36,887 bases of DNA from Bradyrhizobium sp. CSA112 (lineage in GTDB: Bacteria > Pseudomonadota > Alphaproteobacteria > Rhizobiales > Xanthobacteraceae), in assembly GCF_029051645.1 (NCBI RefSeq), contig NZ_JAACFS010000052.1, positions 1 through 36,887 on the forward strand, written 5' to 3'. The notes under the pieces were generated by a model. The model ran no database searches. It was not told the origin of the DNA and saw only the letters and a list, made by a program, of their open reading frames with translations. A program made the translations under genes and the position numbers. Position 1 is the first letter of the stretch, and the number at the start of each line of letters is the position of its first letter. Positions 1-8,728 of the stretch are shown one piece after another.

Positions 1-150
1 CGTTCAACATCTTGGCACCTCAATGGAATCGAAGTGCCAGACACAGAATCACAGTGACTCTTCGCCCGGGAAGGCCAAATCAACGGGCGAGTCATTCCGT
101 CGCAGCCACGATGTGTGCATCAGCTAGCGCCTTCGCGGGGACGACACCTG

Positions 151-1530
151 CTATGGGGCGGAATGCGGCACGGCGTCGAACCTGGACACCACAATGTCGC
201 GCTTCGTCTCGTCGACACGCACGGTCATGTCGAAGCGCCCGTCATGCAGCTCCTTGTTGAGCACCTCGGCATTGCGGTGCAGCCAACTGATGCCGGCGCC
301 ATCGGAAGCATCGATCGACAGATCGAGCGTGGTACGCGTTGCCGCCAGCCGATCTTCGATGGCGGTCAGTAGCTCGCTGACCCCCTCCCCGGTTTCGGCC
401 GAGACCAGGAAGCACGGCCGATCCGCCGGACGGCGAGACGCGACGTTGCGCAGGTTCTCCCGCTCTTCGGGATCGAAGCGATCGATCTTGTTCCATACTT
501 CGAGGATGCGTGCGCCAGAGTCGGGATCGATGCCGAGTTGACGCAGCACGGCATCGACGTCCCGCTCCTGCGCCTCCGCGTCCTCATGCGAGATATCGCG
601 GACGTGGAGAATGATATCGGCCTCCAGCACCTCTTCCAGCGTCGCGCGGAACGCGGCGACGAGTTGCGTCGGCAGGTTGGAGATGAATCCGACGGTGTCC
701 GAGAGCATTGCCTTGCCGCCATGCGGCAGGCTCAGCGCGCGCAAGGTCGGGTCGAGCGTCGCGAACAGCATGTCGGCCGCCTGCACGTCGGCACGCGTGA
801 GCCGGTTGAACAGCGTCGACTTGCCGGCGTTGGTGTAGCCGACCAGCGCGACCACGCGATACGGCACCCGCTGCCGGCCGGCGCGATGCAGCCGCCGCGT
901 TGCCTGCACCTTCTTCAGTTCGTTTTCCAGCCGCGTGATGCGATCGCCGATCAGGCGACGATCGGCTTCGATCTGGGTCTCGCCGGGGCCGCCCATGAAT
1001 CCGAAACCGCCGCGCTGGCGCTCGAGATGGGTCCACGACCGAACCAGCCGGCTGCGTTGATAGTTCAGGTGTGCGAGCTCGACCTGCAGCGCGCCTTCCT
1101 TGGTCTTGGCGCGGCGGCCGAAGATTTCCAGGATCAGCCCGGTGCGGTCGAGCACCTTGGTGTTCCAGGCCTTCTCGAGATTGCGTTGCTGGATCGGCGA
1201 CAGCGCGCAATCCATCACCACCAGTTCGATATCATGGCCTGCAATGAGCCCCGTGATCTCCTCGACCTTGCCCTTGCCGAGATAGGTAGCAGGCCTGATC
1301 TGGCTGATGGGCGCAGTCAACGCGTCTGATATCGTGAGGTCGATGGCCTGCGCCAAGCCCGTTGCTTCCTCAAGCCGAGCCTCGGAATCACGCACGACAT
1401 CATTCGCCTGCGCATCGGCATCACCGCGGCGCATTCGCAGGTACGGGCCGATGACAATCACCCGCCCGCTTTGTTTGGCCCCCGCCGACCGCGGACGGTC
1501 GGCGCTCCCTTCACGGTCGCGGGGTTCCAA
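151..1530 (-). CDS. hflX: GTPase HflX
   Basis: Ribosome-associated GTPase of the Obg/HflX superfamily, known in the family for binding 50S subunits and splitting stalled ribosomes. The 459-residue product has the N-terminal HflX domain (about 20-200, with the glycine-rich GGFGFMGGPGE segment near 174-184) and then a G domain: G1 GYTNAGKST at 231-239, G3 DTVGF at 278-282 and G4 NKID at 347-350. The start is a TTG 11 bases after the hfq stop; the residues after it fit the family N-terminus, but TTG makes the start less certain. It lies directly downstream of hfq in the same direction, the usual hfq-hflX arrangement, so co-transcription is likely. The first 150 bases of the window, beyond its TAG stop, hold no gene I can support. 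Confidence 0.96.
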   Translation of the reverse strand: MEPRDREGSADRPRSAGAKQSGRVIVIGPYLRMRRGDADAQANDVVRDSEARLEEATGLAQAIDLTISDALTAPISQIRPATYLGKGKVEEITGLIAGHDIELVVMDCALSPIQQRNLEKAWNTKVLDRTGLILEIFGRRAKTKEGALQVELAHLNYQRSRLVRSWTHLERQRGGFGFMGGPGETQIEADRRLIGDRITRLENELKKVQATRRLHRAGRQRVPYRVVALVGYTNAGKSTLFNRLTRADVQAADMLFATLDPTLRALSLPHGGKAMLSDTVGFISNLPTQLVAAFRATLEEVLEADIILHVRDISHEDAEAQERDVDAVLRQLGIDPDSGARILEVWNKIDRFDPEERENLRNVASRRPADRPCFLVSAETGEGVSELLTAIEDRLAATRTTLDLSIDASDGAGISWLHRNAEVLNKELHDGRFDMTVRVDETKRDIVVSRFDAVPHSAP

Positions 1531-1541
1531 TCAGTTCACTC

Positions 1542-1790
1542 TCAAGCCGGAGCATCCTCGCCGCCTTCGAACAACTGAATGGGGGCTCCCGGCATGATGG
1601 TCGAGATCGCATGCTTGTAAACAAGCTGTGAATGACCGTCGCGCCGAAGCAACAAGCAGAAGTTGTCAAACCAGGTGACAATTCCCTGCAGCTTTACTCC
1701 GTTGACCAGAAAGATCGTCAGTGGCGTTTTTGTTTTACGAACGTGATTTAGGAAGGTGTCTTGTAGATTTTGTGCGCGGTCTGCCGCCAT
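1542..1790 (-). CDS. hfq: RNA chaperone Hfq
   Basis: Hexameric Sm-like RNA chaperone that pairs small RNAs with mRNAs in the cytoplasm. In nitrogen-fixing alphaproteobacteria Hfq is known to affect nif gene expression. The 82-residue product is typical of the short alphaproteobacterial form. The Sm1 motif appears around VKLQGIVTWFD and the Sm2 motif as YKHAISTI, with a short acidic C-terminal tail. The start is an ATG with a GGGAC element about 7 bases upstream. It is followed 11 bases later by hflX and preceded by a 304-base gap after ntrX, so it probably has its own promoter in that gap as well as any read-through from ntrYX. Confidence 0.98.
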   Translation of the reverse strand: MAADRAQNLQDTFLNHVRKTKTPLTIFLVNGVKLQGIVTWFDNFCLLLRRDGHSQLVYKHAISTIMPGAPIQLFEGGEDAPA

Positions 1791-2094
1791 TGTTTTTGTC
1801 CCGCCGTCTCGTGCTTCTTTTTGTTAAGCCGGTTGTTGCTCTCTCACGGAGCCTGCCCCGACTCGCCGGCTTCCCCTGAGATCCCCCTCCGGTCGGCTCG
1901 GCCATGCGATTAGAGGGTACGCGCGGTTTTTAGGCAAGCCGGTTCAGGCCCGGCCTAACCGGAACCCAGTGGCCATTCTCCGTAGAAGCGCCGAAAGAGA
2001 TAAATATTCCAAAGCAAGTGCATGGATCGGCTCAAAGCGAGCGAGATGAGCCGCAGATTTCGGCACGTATCGAACAAGCGATTCACTTAAGGGG
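1791..2094. other. ntrX-hfq intergenic region with a hairpin
   Basis: No gene is seen in this 304-base gap. It should contain the hfq promoter, but I cannot pick a convincing -35/-10 pair. A GC-rich inverted repeat at 1939-1962 (outer arms CCGGTT and AACCGG, inner AGGCC/GGCCT, one unpaired base) could fold in the ntrX transcript. It lacks a following U-run, so it is not a classical terminator and may attenuate or only punctuate the operon. Confidence 0.4.
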
Positions 2095-3465
2095 TCAGCC
2101 AACCCCGAGCGCCTTGAGCTTGCGGTGTAGCGCCGAACGCTCCATGCCGACGAATTCGGCGGTGCGCGAAATGTTGCCCGAGAACCGGCTGATCTGCGCG
2201 ATCAGGTAGTCCCGCTCGAACACTTCCCGCGCCTCGCGCAGCGGCAGCCCCATGATGTGCTCGCCATTGTTGCTGGTTGGCATCGCCGGCACCATCGAGC
2301 CCACGTCCTGCGGCAGCATATCGGCGGTGATGATCGCTTCCGGACCGCCGCCCGCCAGAATCATGACGCGCTCGACGTTGTTTCGGAGCTGGCGGACGTT
2401 GCCGGGCCAGACATGGGACTGCAATACCGCCATCGCATCCTGGCCGATCTGCCGCTTCGGCAAGCCCGTCGCCGCCGATATCTGGTCCATGAAATAGTCG
2501 ATCAGTTCGGGGATGTCCTCGCGGCGTTCCGACAGCGGCGGTACCCGGATCGGCACCACCGACAGCCGGTGGTAGAGATCCTCGCGGAATCTCCCTTCCG
2601 ATATCTCTTCCTCCAGGTTGCGCGCCGTCGAGGAAATGATGCGGACATCGACGTGAATCTTGGCGGTGCCGCCCGAACGCTGAAAAGTCTGATCGACCAG
2701 CACACGCAGGATCTTGTTCTGGGTCTCGCGCGGCATGTCGGCGATTTCGTCGATGAACAGCGTGCCGCCGTGGGCCTCTTCCAGCGCGCCCGGCTTGCGC
2801 GCGTGCTCGCCGTTTGACTGCTCGATACCGAACAGTTCAACTTCCATCCGCTCCGGCGTGATCGCGGCGGCGTTGATGACGACGAACGGTCCTTCTGCAC
2901 GGCTCGATGCATTGTGCAGCATACGCGCGGCCAGTTCCTTGCCTGAACCGGAGGGACCAACGATCAGAATGCGGCTGTTGGCCTTGGCCGCCCGGTCGAT
3001 GGTCTGGCGCAACTGGTTCATGCAGGCGGAGCGTCCGGTGAGAACGCTGGCGGTGGGAGCCAGTTGCTTGAGTTCCTTTACTTCCCGCTTGAGGCGCGAG
3101 GTCTCGAGCGCCCGTGTCGCCACCAGGATCAGCCGGTCGGACTTGAACGGTTTTTCGATGAAGTCATAGGCGCCGCGCTTGATCGCAGCCACTGCGGTCT
3201 CGATGTTGCCGTGGCCGGATATCATCACCACGGGAACGTCGGCGTGATCCTTCTTGATCTGCTCGAGCAGCTGCAGGCCGTCGAGCTTGGAGCCCTGCAG
3301 CCAGATGTCGAGAAACACCAGATGCGGGCGGCGGTTGGCGATCTCGGCCAGCGCCGAATCGCTGTCGCGCGCGGTACGGGTATTGAAGCCCTCGTCCTCC
3401 AGGATGCCCGCAACGAGGTCGCGAATATCGGCTTCGTCGTCGACAATCAGAATGTCACTGGCCAT
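2095..3465 (-). CDS. ntrX: Nitrogen assimilation response regulator NtrX
   Basis: Response regulator partner of NtrY, linked in alphaproteobacteria to nitrogen metabolism, redox response and envelope control. Domains in the 456 residues: receiver 1-120 (acidic pair D9/D10, phospho-acceptor D53, K105), AAA+ domain about 145-380 (Walker A GPSGSGKE at 170-177, Walker B region GGTLFIDEIADMP, arginine region RFREDLYHRL) and a Fis-type helix-turn-helix at the end (ISRTAEFVGMERSALHRKL). The sigma54-contacting GAFTGA loop is absent: the segment after ELFG reads IEQSNGEHARKPGALEEA. This is known for alphaproteobacterial NtrX and argues against ordinary sigma54 activation. The start overlaps the ntrY end by 11 bases, indicating translational coupling. 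Confidence 0.97.
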   Translation of the reverse strand: MASDILIVDDEADIRDLVAGILEDEGFNTRTARDSDSALAEIANRRPHLVFLDIWLQGSKLDGLQLLEQIKKDHADVPVVMISGHGNIETAVAAIKRGAYDFIEKPFKSDRLILVATRALETSRLKREVKELKQLAPTASVLTGRSACMNQLRQTIDRAAKANSRILIVGPSGSGKELAARMLHNASSRAEGPFVVINAAAITPERMEVELFGIEQSNGEHARKPGALEEAHGGTLFIDEIADMPRETQNKILRVLVDQTFQRSGGTAKIHVDVRIISSTARNLEEEISEGRFREDLYHRLSVVPIRVPPLSERREDIPELIDYFMDQISAATGLPKRQIGQDAMAVLQSHVWPGNVRQLRNNVERVMILAGGGPEAIITADMLPQDVGSMVPAMPTSNNGEHIMGLPLREAREVFERDYLIAQISRFSGNISRTAEFVGMERSALHRKLKALGVG

Positions 3466-5890
3466 GGGTTACACCTGTCTTGTCTGTTGCCCGTTGCGGC
3501 TTCGGTTCTTGTTTCATCTTGGTCGCGGATGCCGCCTCATTGGTTTCGCCTGACGGCGCTTTTGTTTCGTCAACCTGTGGTTTTGCGTCCGAATCCGACT
3601 GTTTCACTTCAACCTTCGGCGCGTGACCGGATACGGCGAACCTCAGCCGCATCCAGGCGCCGCGCTGCCCGGGCCGGAAATCGGAGGCATCCTTGAGTTC
3701 GATACGGCCGCCATGGTCTTCGAGCACGCGGCCGACGATGGCGAGCCCAAGCCCGGTGCCCTTCTGGCGCGTGGTCACATAGGGCTCCAGCAACCGCGCA
3801 CGGCTCACCTTCGGCAGGCCGATACCATTGTCGATCACGTCGATCACGATGTCGTCGTTCTCCCGCGCGGCAATGACGTCGATGCGCCCCTTGCCGAGTT
3901 CTTCCGGCGGCACCTGCTCGATCGCCTCCGTCGCGTTCTTGATGATGTTGGTCAGCGCCTGCGAAATCAGCCGACGGTCGAATTGCGCGCGCATCGGATC
4001 CTGCTTGATATCGGCTTCGATATCGAGATCGGGGTGCCCGACCTTCATCAGGAAGACCGCCTGCCGCACGGTGTCGGCGACGTCCTCGCCTTCCATGACG
4101 GGCTTGGGCATCCGCGCAAAGCGTGAAAACTCGTCAACCATCCGCCTGATGTCGTCGACCTGTCGCACGATGGTGTCGGTACATTGTTCGAAGATGTTCT
4201 TGTCTTCGGTGATGACCTTGCCGAATTTGCGGCGGATACGTTCGGCCGAAAGCTGGATCGGCGTCAGCGGATTCTTGATTTCATGGGCGATGCGGCGCGC
4301 AACGTCGCCCCACGCCGAGGTGCGTTGCGCGGAGACGAGCTCCGTAATGTCGTCGAGCGTGATGATGTAGCTGTCGCGCGACTGGCTGGTCTGCTCGGCG
4401 CTGACGCGGACCGACAGATTGCGCTCATGGCCGTCGCGCGTGATCGTGATCTGGCCCTGCACCAGGCGCTGCGTACCCTCACGCGCGGTCTTCATCATGT
4501 CGTCGAGCTCGGGCAATACATCCGACAGCGGATGGTCCAGCGTCTCGGATTCGGCATGGCCGATGAGTTTTTCAGCCGAACGGTTGAGGATGCCGACGCT
4601 GCCGGAGGCGTCGACGCCGATGATGCCGGCGCTGGCTGACGACAGTACCGCCTCGATGAAGCGGCGGCGGCTGTCGATCAGGTCCGAAGCGCTGACCAGT
4701 TCATCGCGCTGGGTGCGCAGTTCGGCCGTCATCTTGTTGAAGGTCTCGCCGAGTTGCGCGAGATCGCCTTCGGATCGGTGGACCGGCACCTGGACATGCA
4801 AATCGCCGGTCGAAACGATATTGGCCGCGCTCATCAAATTTCGGATCGGCGCCACCAGCCAGTTGGCGAAATTCAACCCGATCAGCACCGACGCCATCAG
4901 AATAGTGAGCGCGATCACTGCAAACATCAGTGCGAAGGCGACCTGAATGCCGAGCCGGCGGGCTTCGATCTGCGCATATTCAGCGACGCTGGCCTGGGTC
5001 TGCTTAAGTTGGCTGACCACCCGCGGGTCAAGCAGCCGGGCAACGTAAAGAAAAGTGTCAGCGAACCCGCGCAGGCGAATCACCGCTGCGACGTAGTTTT
5101 CTTCCGGGAATACCGCGATCTCCGGTTTGGTTTCGCTGACATTGCTGAGGAACTCCTGCGGCGGCGTCGCGAATTGCTGCTGGATGCCGGTTTGCGCCGT
5201 CACCAGAACCTTGCGATCCTTGTCGATCAACATCGCGCCCGGCAAATTGCGCAGGGCCGCATTGTTCGTCAGCAACTCGAAAAACGACTGCCGGTCCTGG
5301 TCGAAAAGTGGCCGCGCATTGGAAAGGTCGTTGGCCATCCCCAGAATGTCGCCATTGATCAGATAGGCGTGCTCATTGACATAGGCATGGGCAATGTTCA
5401 GCGAGTTCTCGATCGCCGCTCGCGTCGGCCCGGAAAACAGCCTGTCGAGGCCACGATCAAGGGTAACGTTGGCGACAATGGCAACCACAACCGCCGGCAA
5501 CACCGCGATGACGGAGAACAGGCTGACGATCTGGACGTGCAGCCGTGCCGCGGCCCGGCCACGACGCCGCGCCTGAATCACCTGCCAGACCTCGCGGATG
5601 ATGATCACGACCAGCAGCAGGATGGTCGCCGCATTGATCAGCAGGAACGAATAGACCACGTGGCGGGTCGGCTCGATCGGCGTCAAACCGCTCAGGACCA
5701 CGAAGGTCAGAAACGCCGACAGCAGCGCGATCGCGACGGCAACCGGCGCCACCCACTTCCGCAGGATCCCCCCTCCGGATTCGGCATGCGATGGATCGAA
5801 CGATGGTGCCGAGGTCTCTGCGGTGGTCATTCCGGCAATCGGTGAACTGAAAGGGCTTTGTGCCCGCCTGTCGCGGACTGATGCATTCAT
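3455..5890 (-). CDS. ntrY: Nitrogen regulation sensor histidine kinase NtrY
   Basis: Membrane sensor kinase that phosphorylates NtrX. Visible order in 811 residues: hydrophobic helices near 45-70, 77-102 and 117-140, an extracytoplasmic sensor region to about 305, a fourth helix near 310-340, HAMP (from VAPIRNLMSAANIVSTGDL), PAS (from ASAGIIGVDASGSVGILN), HisKA with the H box ARRIAHEIKNPLTPIQL, and a HATPase with N box NIIKNATEAIE, G1 DNGIGLP and G2 KGTGLGLAIV. A charged, low-complexity tail of about 50 residues follows the ATPase. No strong Shine-Dalgarno precedes the ATG at 5890; an in-frame ATG 20 codons in (MTTAETS) is an alternative. The intact cluster in relatives would place ntrC directly upstream; here 2.8 kb of other genes intervene. 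Confidence 0.96.
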   Translation of the reverse strand: MNASVRDRRAQSPFSSPIAGMTTAETSAPSFDPSHAESGGGILRKWVAPVAVAIALLSAFLTFVVLSGLTPIEPTRHVVYSFLLINAATILLLVVIIIREVWQVIQARRRGRAAARLHVQIVSLFSVIAVLPAVVVAIVANVTLDRGLDRLFSGPTRAAIENSLNIAHAYVNEHAYLINGDILGMANDLSNARPLFDQDRQSFFELLTNNAALRNLPGAMLIDKDRKVLVTAQTGIQQQFATPPQEFLSNVSETKPEIAVFPEENYVAAVIRLRGFADTFLYVARLLDPRVVSQLKQTQASVAEYAQIEARRLGIQVAFALMFAVIALTILMASVLIGLNFANWLVAPIRNLMSAANIVSTGDLHVQVPVHRSEGDLAQLGETFNKMTAELRTQRDELVSASDLIDSRRRFIEAVLSSASAGIIGVDASGSVGILNRSAEKLIGHAESETLDHPLSDVLPELDDMMKTAREGTQRLVQGQITITRDGHERNLSVRVSAEQTSQSRDSYIITLDDITELVSAQRTSAWGDVARRIAHEIKNPLTPIQLSAERIRRKFGKVITEDKNIFEQCTDTIVRQVDDIRRMVDEFSRFARMPKPVMEGEDVADTVRQAVFLMKVGHPDLDIEADIKQDPMRAQFDRRLISQALTNIIKNATEAIEQVPPEELGKGRIDVIAARENDDIVIDVIDNGIGLPKVSRARLLEPYVTTRQKGTGLGLAIVGRVLEDHGGRIELKDASDFRPGQRGAWMRLRFAVSGHAPKVEVKQSDSDAKPQVDETKAPSGETNEAASATKMKQEPKPQRATDKTGVTHGQ

Positions 5891-6252
5891 ATCACAATGT
5901 TGCCGAATTGCGGCATCAGTAAGATGCCTGTATTTTCAATGATTTACGAGAATTTCTTCCTAGCAAGTGGCAAAATTGCCAAAACGCCGAATCGCGATGC
6001 CGGTCCTCACAAGTGATTTGCCGCAACATGATCTGTCGCCGCTCGCTTGATCCGGCGCTTCCTGCCATCCACCAGAGCGCCGAAAACCCTGCCCTCGGTG
6101 ATGTGCCAATGCGGGACCCCGCCCTATGTGAATTCGGCTCACAACTGCCCGTTGAAGCTGGACCGAATCAGCAATCGATACGAGGTATCGCACTATGGAA
6201 ATCGCCGCCGGCTTGAGTGGCCGCGTCCCAAACTAGAAAAGTTGTCTTCGCG
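5891..6252. other. ntrY upstream region and left edge of island
   Basis: A gap of 362 bases between the divergent ntrY and island genes. It must hold the ntrY promoter now that ntrC is far away. A short palindrome, TGGCAA-AA-TTGCCA, lies at 5968-5981, 78 bases upstream of the ntrY ATG, and TGCCG-AATTG-CGGCA lies at 5901-5915. Either could be a regulator site. No sigma54-type -24/-12 pair with correct spacing was found. Positions 6020-6216 look coding-like in composition, but no family was recognised in any frame. Confidence 0.4.
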
Positions 6253-7332
6253 ATGATCGCCTTTCCCTACCAACTGACCATTCCGAGCCAAGGTATTTCC
6301 CAGAACGTTCCCGATTCCGCAGGGCTCGTAAAATTCTTGCAGGTCGAGTCATCGTTTTTCAGCGAGCTAAGCACGTTGCTCGCGCCCAATATCGTTCTTG
6401 GGAACATGGGTTTTGGCAATCCGCAGGTGCAAGATCGCGCAAGCCGCGCGTTTAACCAGATGCTGAAGGAGATCAAGGAAGACAAGTTCCAGTCCTTCGA
6501 AAACTATGTGGTTAGCGCGAGGGACCTCAGGGTCCTTATCGGGCAAGGCCGGATAGGACAGCAGATCAAACTTCTCTCGAACAGTGGTGATACCAGCAAG
6601 CAGCAGGCACGTTGGATGACGTATATCCTCTGCGCCGATTGGTCGGACGGTGGTAACGCCGATATCCAATTGCTATCTGCCTTTCGAGCAGCATTTGCCG
6701 CGAACCCTGTCACCCAAGCATATGGAGATTTGGTCTCCTCGATGGAGGCGGTGCGGCAGGCCTCGACGGCCGTCGAAATCAGCGAGAATGCCAAGCGCGA
6801 ACTTGAAGAATTCATTCGACAAAAAACAGAGGTGTTCGATCGCCTCGAACAGCTTTATCGAACCAAGCTAACGCTCGACGAACCAGCGCTAACTTGGGCG
6901 AAGATCGCCCAGCGAAAGACGACGGTCTGGGCATGGTGGCTCGCGGCCTTCGCAATCCTTGTGGCTATCCCTATCCTACTTGCTGTTGCTAACTGGTCTG
7001 CGATCGCAGATGCCGTTGGAAAGCTGACTGCGGGCGCGAATGGCACGTTCTCGATCGCGGGATTGGCAACGATCACAGTGCCAGCACTGCTGTACGCGTG
7101 GCTCCTAAAGAACGTCAGTCGCATTTTCATCCAAAATCTAAACCTAGCAGACGACGCAGCTCATCGTCGGTCGCTCGCGCTGACTTATATGGGCCTGCTG
7201 CAGGACGAAAAGCATCCGGCGTCCGATCAAGATCGCGCCATCATTCTGAATGCGCTGTTCCGTCCAATCCCGTCTCAAACCGCAGACGAAGGGCCGCCAT
7301 CCGGAGTGATCGATCTTATTCGGAATAAGTGA
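6253..7332 (+). CDS. DUF6161-like two-helix membrane protein
   Basis: First gene of a three-gene plus-strand cassette. From the ATG at 6253 the product has 359 residues; a GTG at 6217 would add 12. The N-terminal 220 residues look soluble, with a predicted coiled coil around 165-205 rich in E, K and R. Two transmembrane helices follow (about 226-247 and 266-286), then a cytosolic tail of about 70 residues containing LALTYMGLLQDEKHPASDQD and ILNALFRPIP. That tail and the two-helix layout resemble the uncharacterised DUF6161 family as I recall it; the assignment is from memory and not certain. The gene is visibly richer in A+T than ntrY and ntrC, suggesting acquisition. A 17-base gap to the next gene implies an operon. 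Function unknown; a role in defence is inferred only from the Abi-alpha neighbour. Confidence 0.72.
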   Translation: MIAFPYQLTIPSQGISQNVPDSAGLVKFLQVESSFFSELSTLLAPNIVLGNMGFGNPQVQDRASRAFNQMLKEIKEDKFQSFENYVVSARDLRVLIGQGRIGQQIKLLSNSGDTSKQQARWMTYILCADWSDGGNADIQLLSAFRAAFAANPVTQAYGDLVSSMEAVRQASTAVEISENAKRELEEFIRQKTEVFDRLEQLYRTKLTLDEPALTWAKIAQRKTTVWAWWLAAFAILVAIPILLAVANWSAIADAVGKLTAGANGTFSIAGLATITVPALLYAWLLKNVSRIFIQNLNLADDAAHRRSLALTYMGLLQDEKHPASDQDRAIILNALFRPIPSQTADEGPPSGVIDLIRNK

Positions 7333-7349
7333 AGGGGGCGGAGAACTGA

Positions 7350-7778
7350 ATGGATTTTCGTTTCGGGGGAGAACTTCCTGATGATCATGTTTTTCTGGAT
7401 CGCATCAGGTCGATAGTCGATTGGTCGTTCAAATTTATCTCTTGGCTGATCATCACTGCCACGCTTGGAGTGGCCGCCCACGCAACTAAGAATCTCTGGC
7501 TCTGGGGTCTCTATTTTCTTTGCCAGGGGCTGCTGATTGTCTTTCTACAAACATTCTTCAGTTGGCTGTTCTCTATGAAATTCCCCGGGAGCAAAGGCAG
7601 CCGAAACAAGAACGCTGCGGCTCGACAGGGTTTTTGGATTTGGGTGCATAAAGCCAGACGGATTCTCATCGCGATTCTTGCACTCGCTGTATGGCTCGGC
7701 TTTCAATTGGCAATGCAGCAGGCAATCGGTCACACGGTTGACGCGATAGCGGAGTTTCAAAAAACTATCAGGAAATGA
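7350..7778 (+). CDS. Small three-helix membrane protein of island
   Basis: A 142-residue protein that I do not recognise. Three hydrophobic helices are visible at about 28-45, 49-73 and 104-125, with a basic loop between the second and third (about 74-100, rich in K and R) that should face the cytoplasm. A GGAG element six to seven bases before the ATG supports the start, and the gene lies 17 bases after the DUF6161-like gene. It is followed after 72 bases by the Abi-alpha gene. In this position it could be the membrane partner or effector of the cassette, but nothing in the sequence proves a function. Codon use is A+T-richer than the ntr genes, like both its neighbours. Confidence 0.7.
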   Translation: MDFRFGGELPDDHVFLDRIRSIVDWSFKFISWLIITATLGVAAHATKNLWLWGLYFLCQGLLIVFLQTFFSWLFSMKFPGSKGSRNKNAAARQGFWIWVHKARRILIAILALAVWLGFQLAMQQAIGHTVDAIAEFQKTIRK

Positions 7779-7850
7779 TTGATCCACAGACCGCATTTCC
7801 GCAGACATTCACCGCTAACCTATCAACAACCTTGCCGGGGAGACTTTGGA

Positions 7851-8465
7851 ATGAGCGACCACGTCGAGATGCCCTACGAAAAGGCCATTGAAGAAACTGC
7901 AAAAACGACCGGAAAAGCCATCGATATCGTACAGTCGATGTCACCTGCGATTGCGAGTGCCTATGGATTTATCATCGGAGATCGCATCAACGCGGCACGT
8001 GAGCGGCAACTTGATGCACTCGCCAGAAAAACAAAAAAGCTCCTACACGATAGAAATCTGGAAGAAGAGAGCGCAGTTCCGGAACAACTCGCCATTCCAC
8101 TCCTAGAAGCCGCGCAAGGCGAAACGCGCGAAGAAATCCAGGACCTTTACGCTGCACTGCTTGCCAATGCCATGGACGCCAATTTTGCCGATGATGTTCG
8201 GCCTGAATTCATCTCAACCGTCAAAGCGCTGCAACCCCTCGATGCAGCGATTCTGAAATACGCAGCAGGGAGATACATCGACCGCGAGACCCGTAAATTC
8301 AGTCAGGGAAAGCTGCAGGACGACATGAAGAACTTTCGTCCAACCGCAATCGAATTGAGCATTCAACATATTGAAAAACTTGGCTGCATCGTCCGCAATC
8401 GCGGAGAACTTCATTTATCGACCTACGGTTACGAATTCATGGTCGCTTGCAACCCAAACACCTGA
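7851..8465 (+). CDS. Abi-alpha (DUF4393) family protein
   Basis: A 204-residue protein matching the Abi-alpha family (Pfam PF14337, formerly DUF4393), which is named for abortive-infection phage resistance in Gram-positive bacteria. Recognisable features: the N-terminal segment KAIEETAKTTGKAID (about 10-25), a central helical region, then the family core LAIPLLEAAQGETREEIQDL with YAALLANAMD, and PEFISTVKALQPLDAAIL. No transmembrane helix is obvious. The start is set by GGGGAG about 8 bases before ATG 7851; an in-frame ATT at 7779 is a poorer choice. It is the last gene of the three-gene cassette that splits the ntr cluster. The family assignment is fairly secure from the core motif; anti-phage activity here is inference. 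Confidence 0.85.
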   Translation: MSDHVEMPYEKAIEETAKTTGKAIDIVQSMSPAIASAYGFIIGDRINAARERQLDALARKTKKLLHDRNLEEESAVPEQLAIPLLEAAQGETREEIQDLYAALLANAMDANFADDVRPEFISTVKALQPLDAAILKYAAGRYIDRETRKFSQGKLQDDMKNFRPTAIELSIQHIEKLGCIVRNRGELHLSTYGYEFMVACNPNT

Positions 8466-8470
8466 ACGTC

Positions 8471-8670
8471 AGACCACAACCCCGGCCCGATGCACTGCGC
8501 TAATACCGGCATGAGTTTGCGTTAGCGCGACCAGCTTGGTCGATCCGGTCGTCATCAGCGCCTCACTAGTCCGCCGTCACTCGACACCGCGCAGATGTAC
8601 TGTTCGACTCTGGTAATATCTGCGTGTCGTTGGATCAGCGCGACTGGCCGGGTAGACCCTGCCACCAAGA
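8471..8670 (-). pseudogene. Two tandem decayed recombinase-like remnants
   Basis: Read on the minus strand, this gap contains two adjacent diverged copies of one short coding segment. One (about 8570-8670) reads GSTRPVALIQRHADITRVEQ followed by YICAVSSDGG. The other (about 8471-8555) reads GSTKLVALTQTHAGISAVH. The DNA of the two copies agrees at roughly 36 of 60 aligned bases by eye. The pattern [RT]HA[DG]I-x3-[VQ]-x-[YR] resembles the C-terminal end of tyrosine recombinases (HxxI...QRYI). The catalytic tyrosine survives only in the first copy, and neither copy has an intact gene around it. This is a tentative reading from pattern memory; the tandem similarity itself is visible in the sequence. 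Confidence 0.35.
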
Positions 8671-8728
8671 GCGATCGATCCCCAATCGCGTCACCCGTCT
8701 TCATTGCGGAAGGAGGCAGGTGCAATCC

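Noticed and set aside
13..39. TGGCAC...GTGCCA inverted repeat, considered as a sigma54 promoter
   Set aside because: The second element needed for a -24/-12 promoter (TTGC at fixed spacing) is missing; it is only a weak dyad (13-18 with 34-39) in unannotated sequence.
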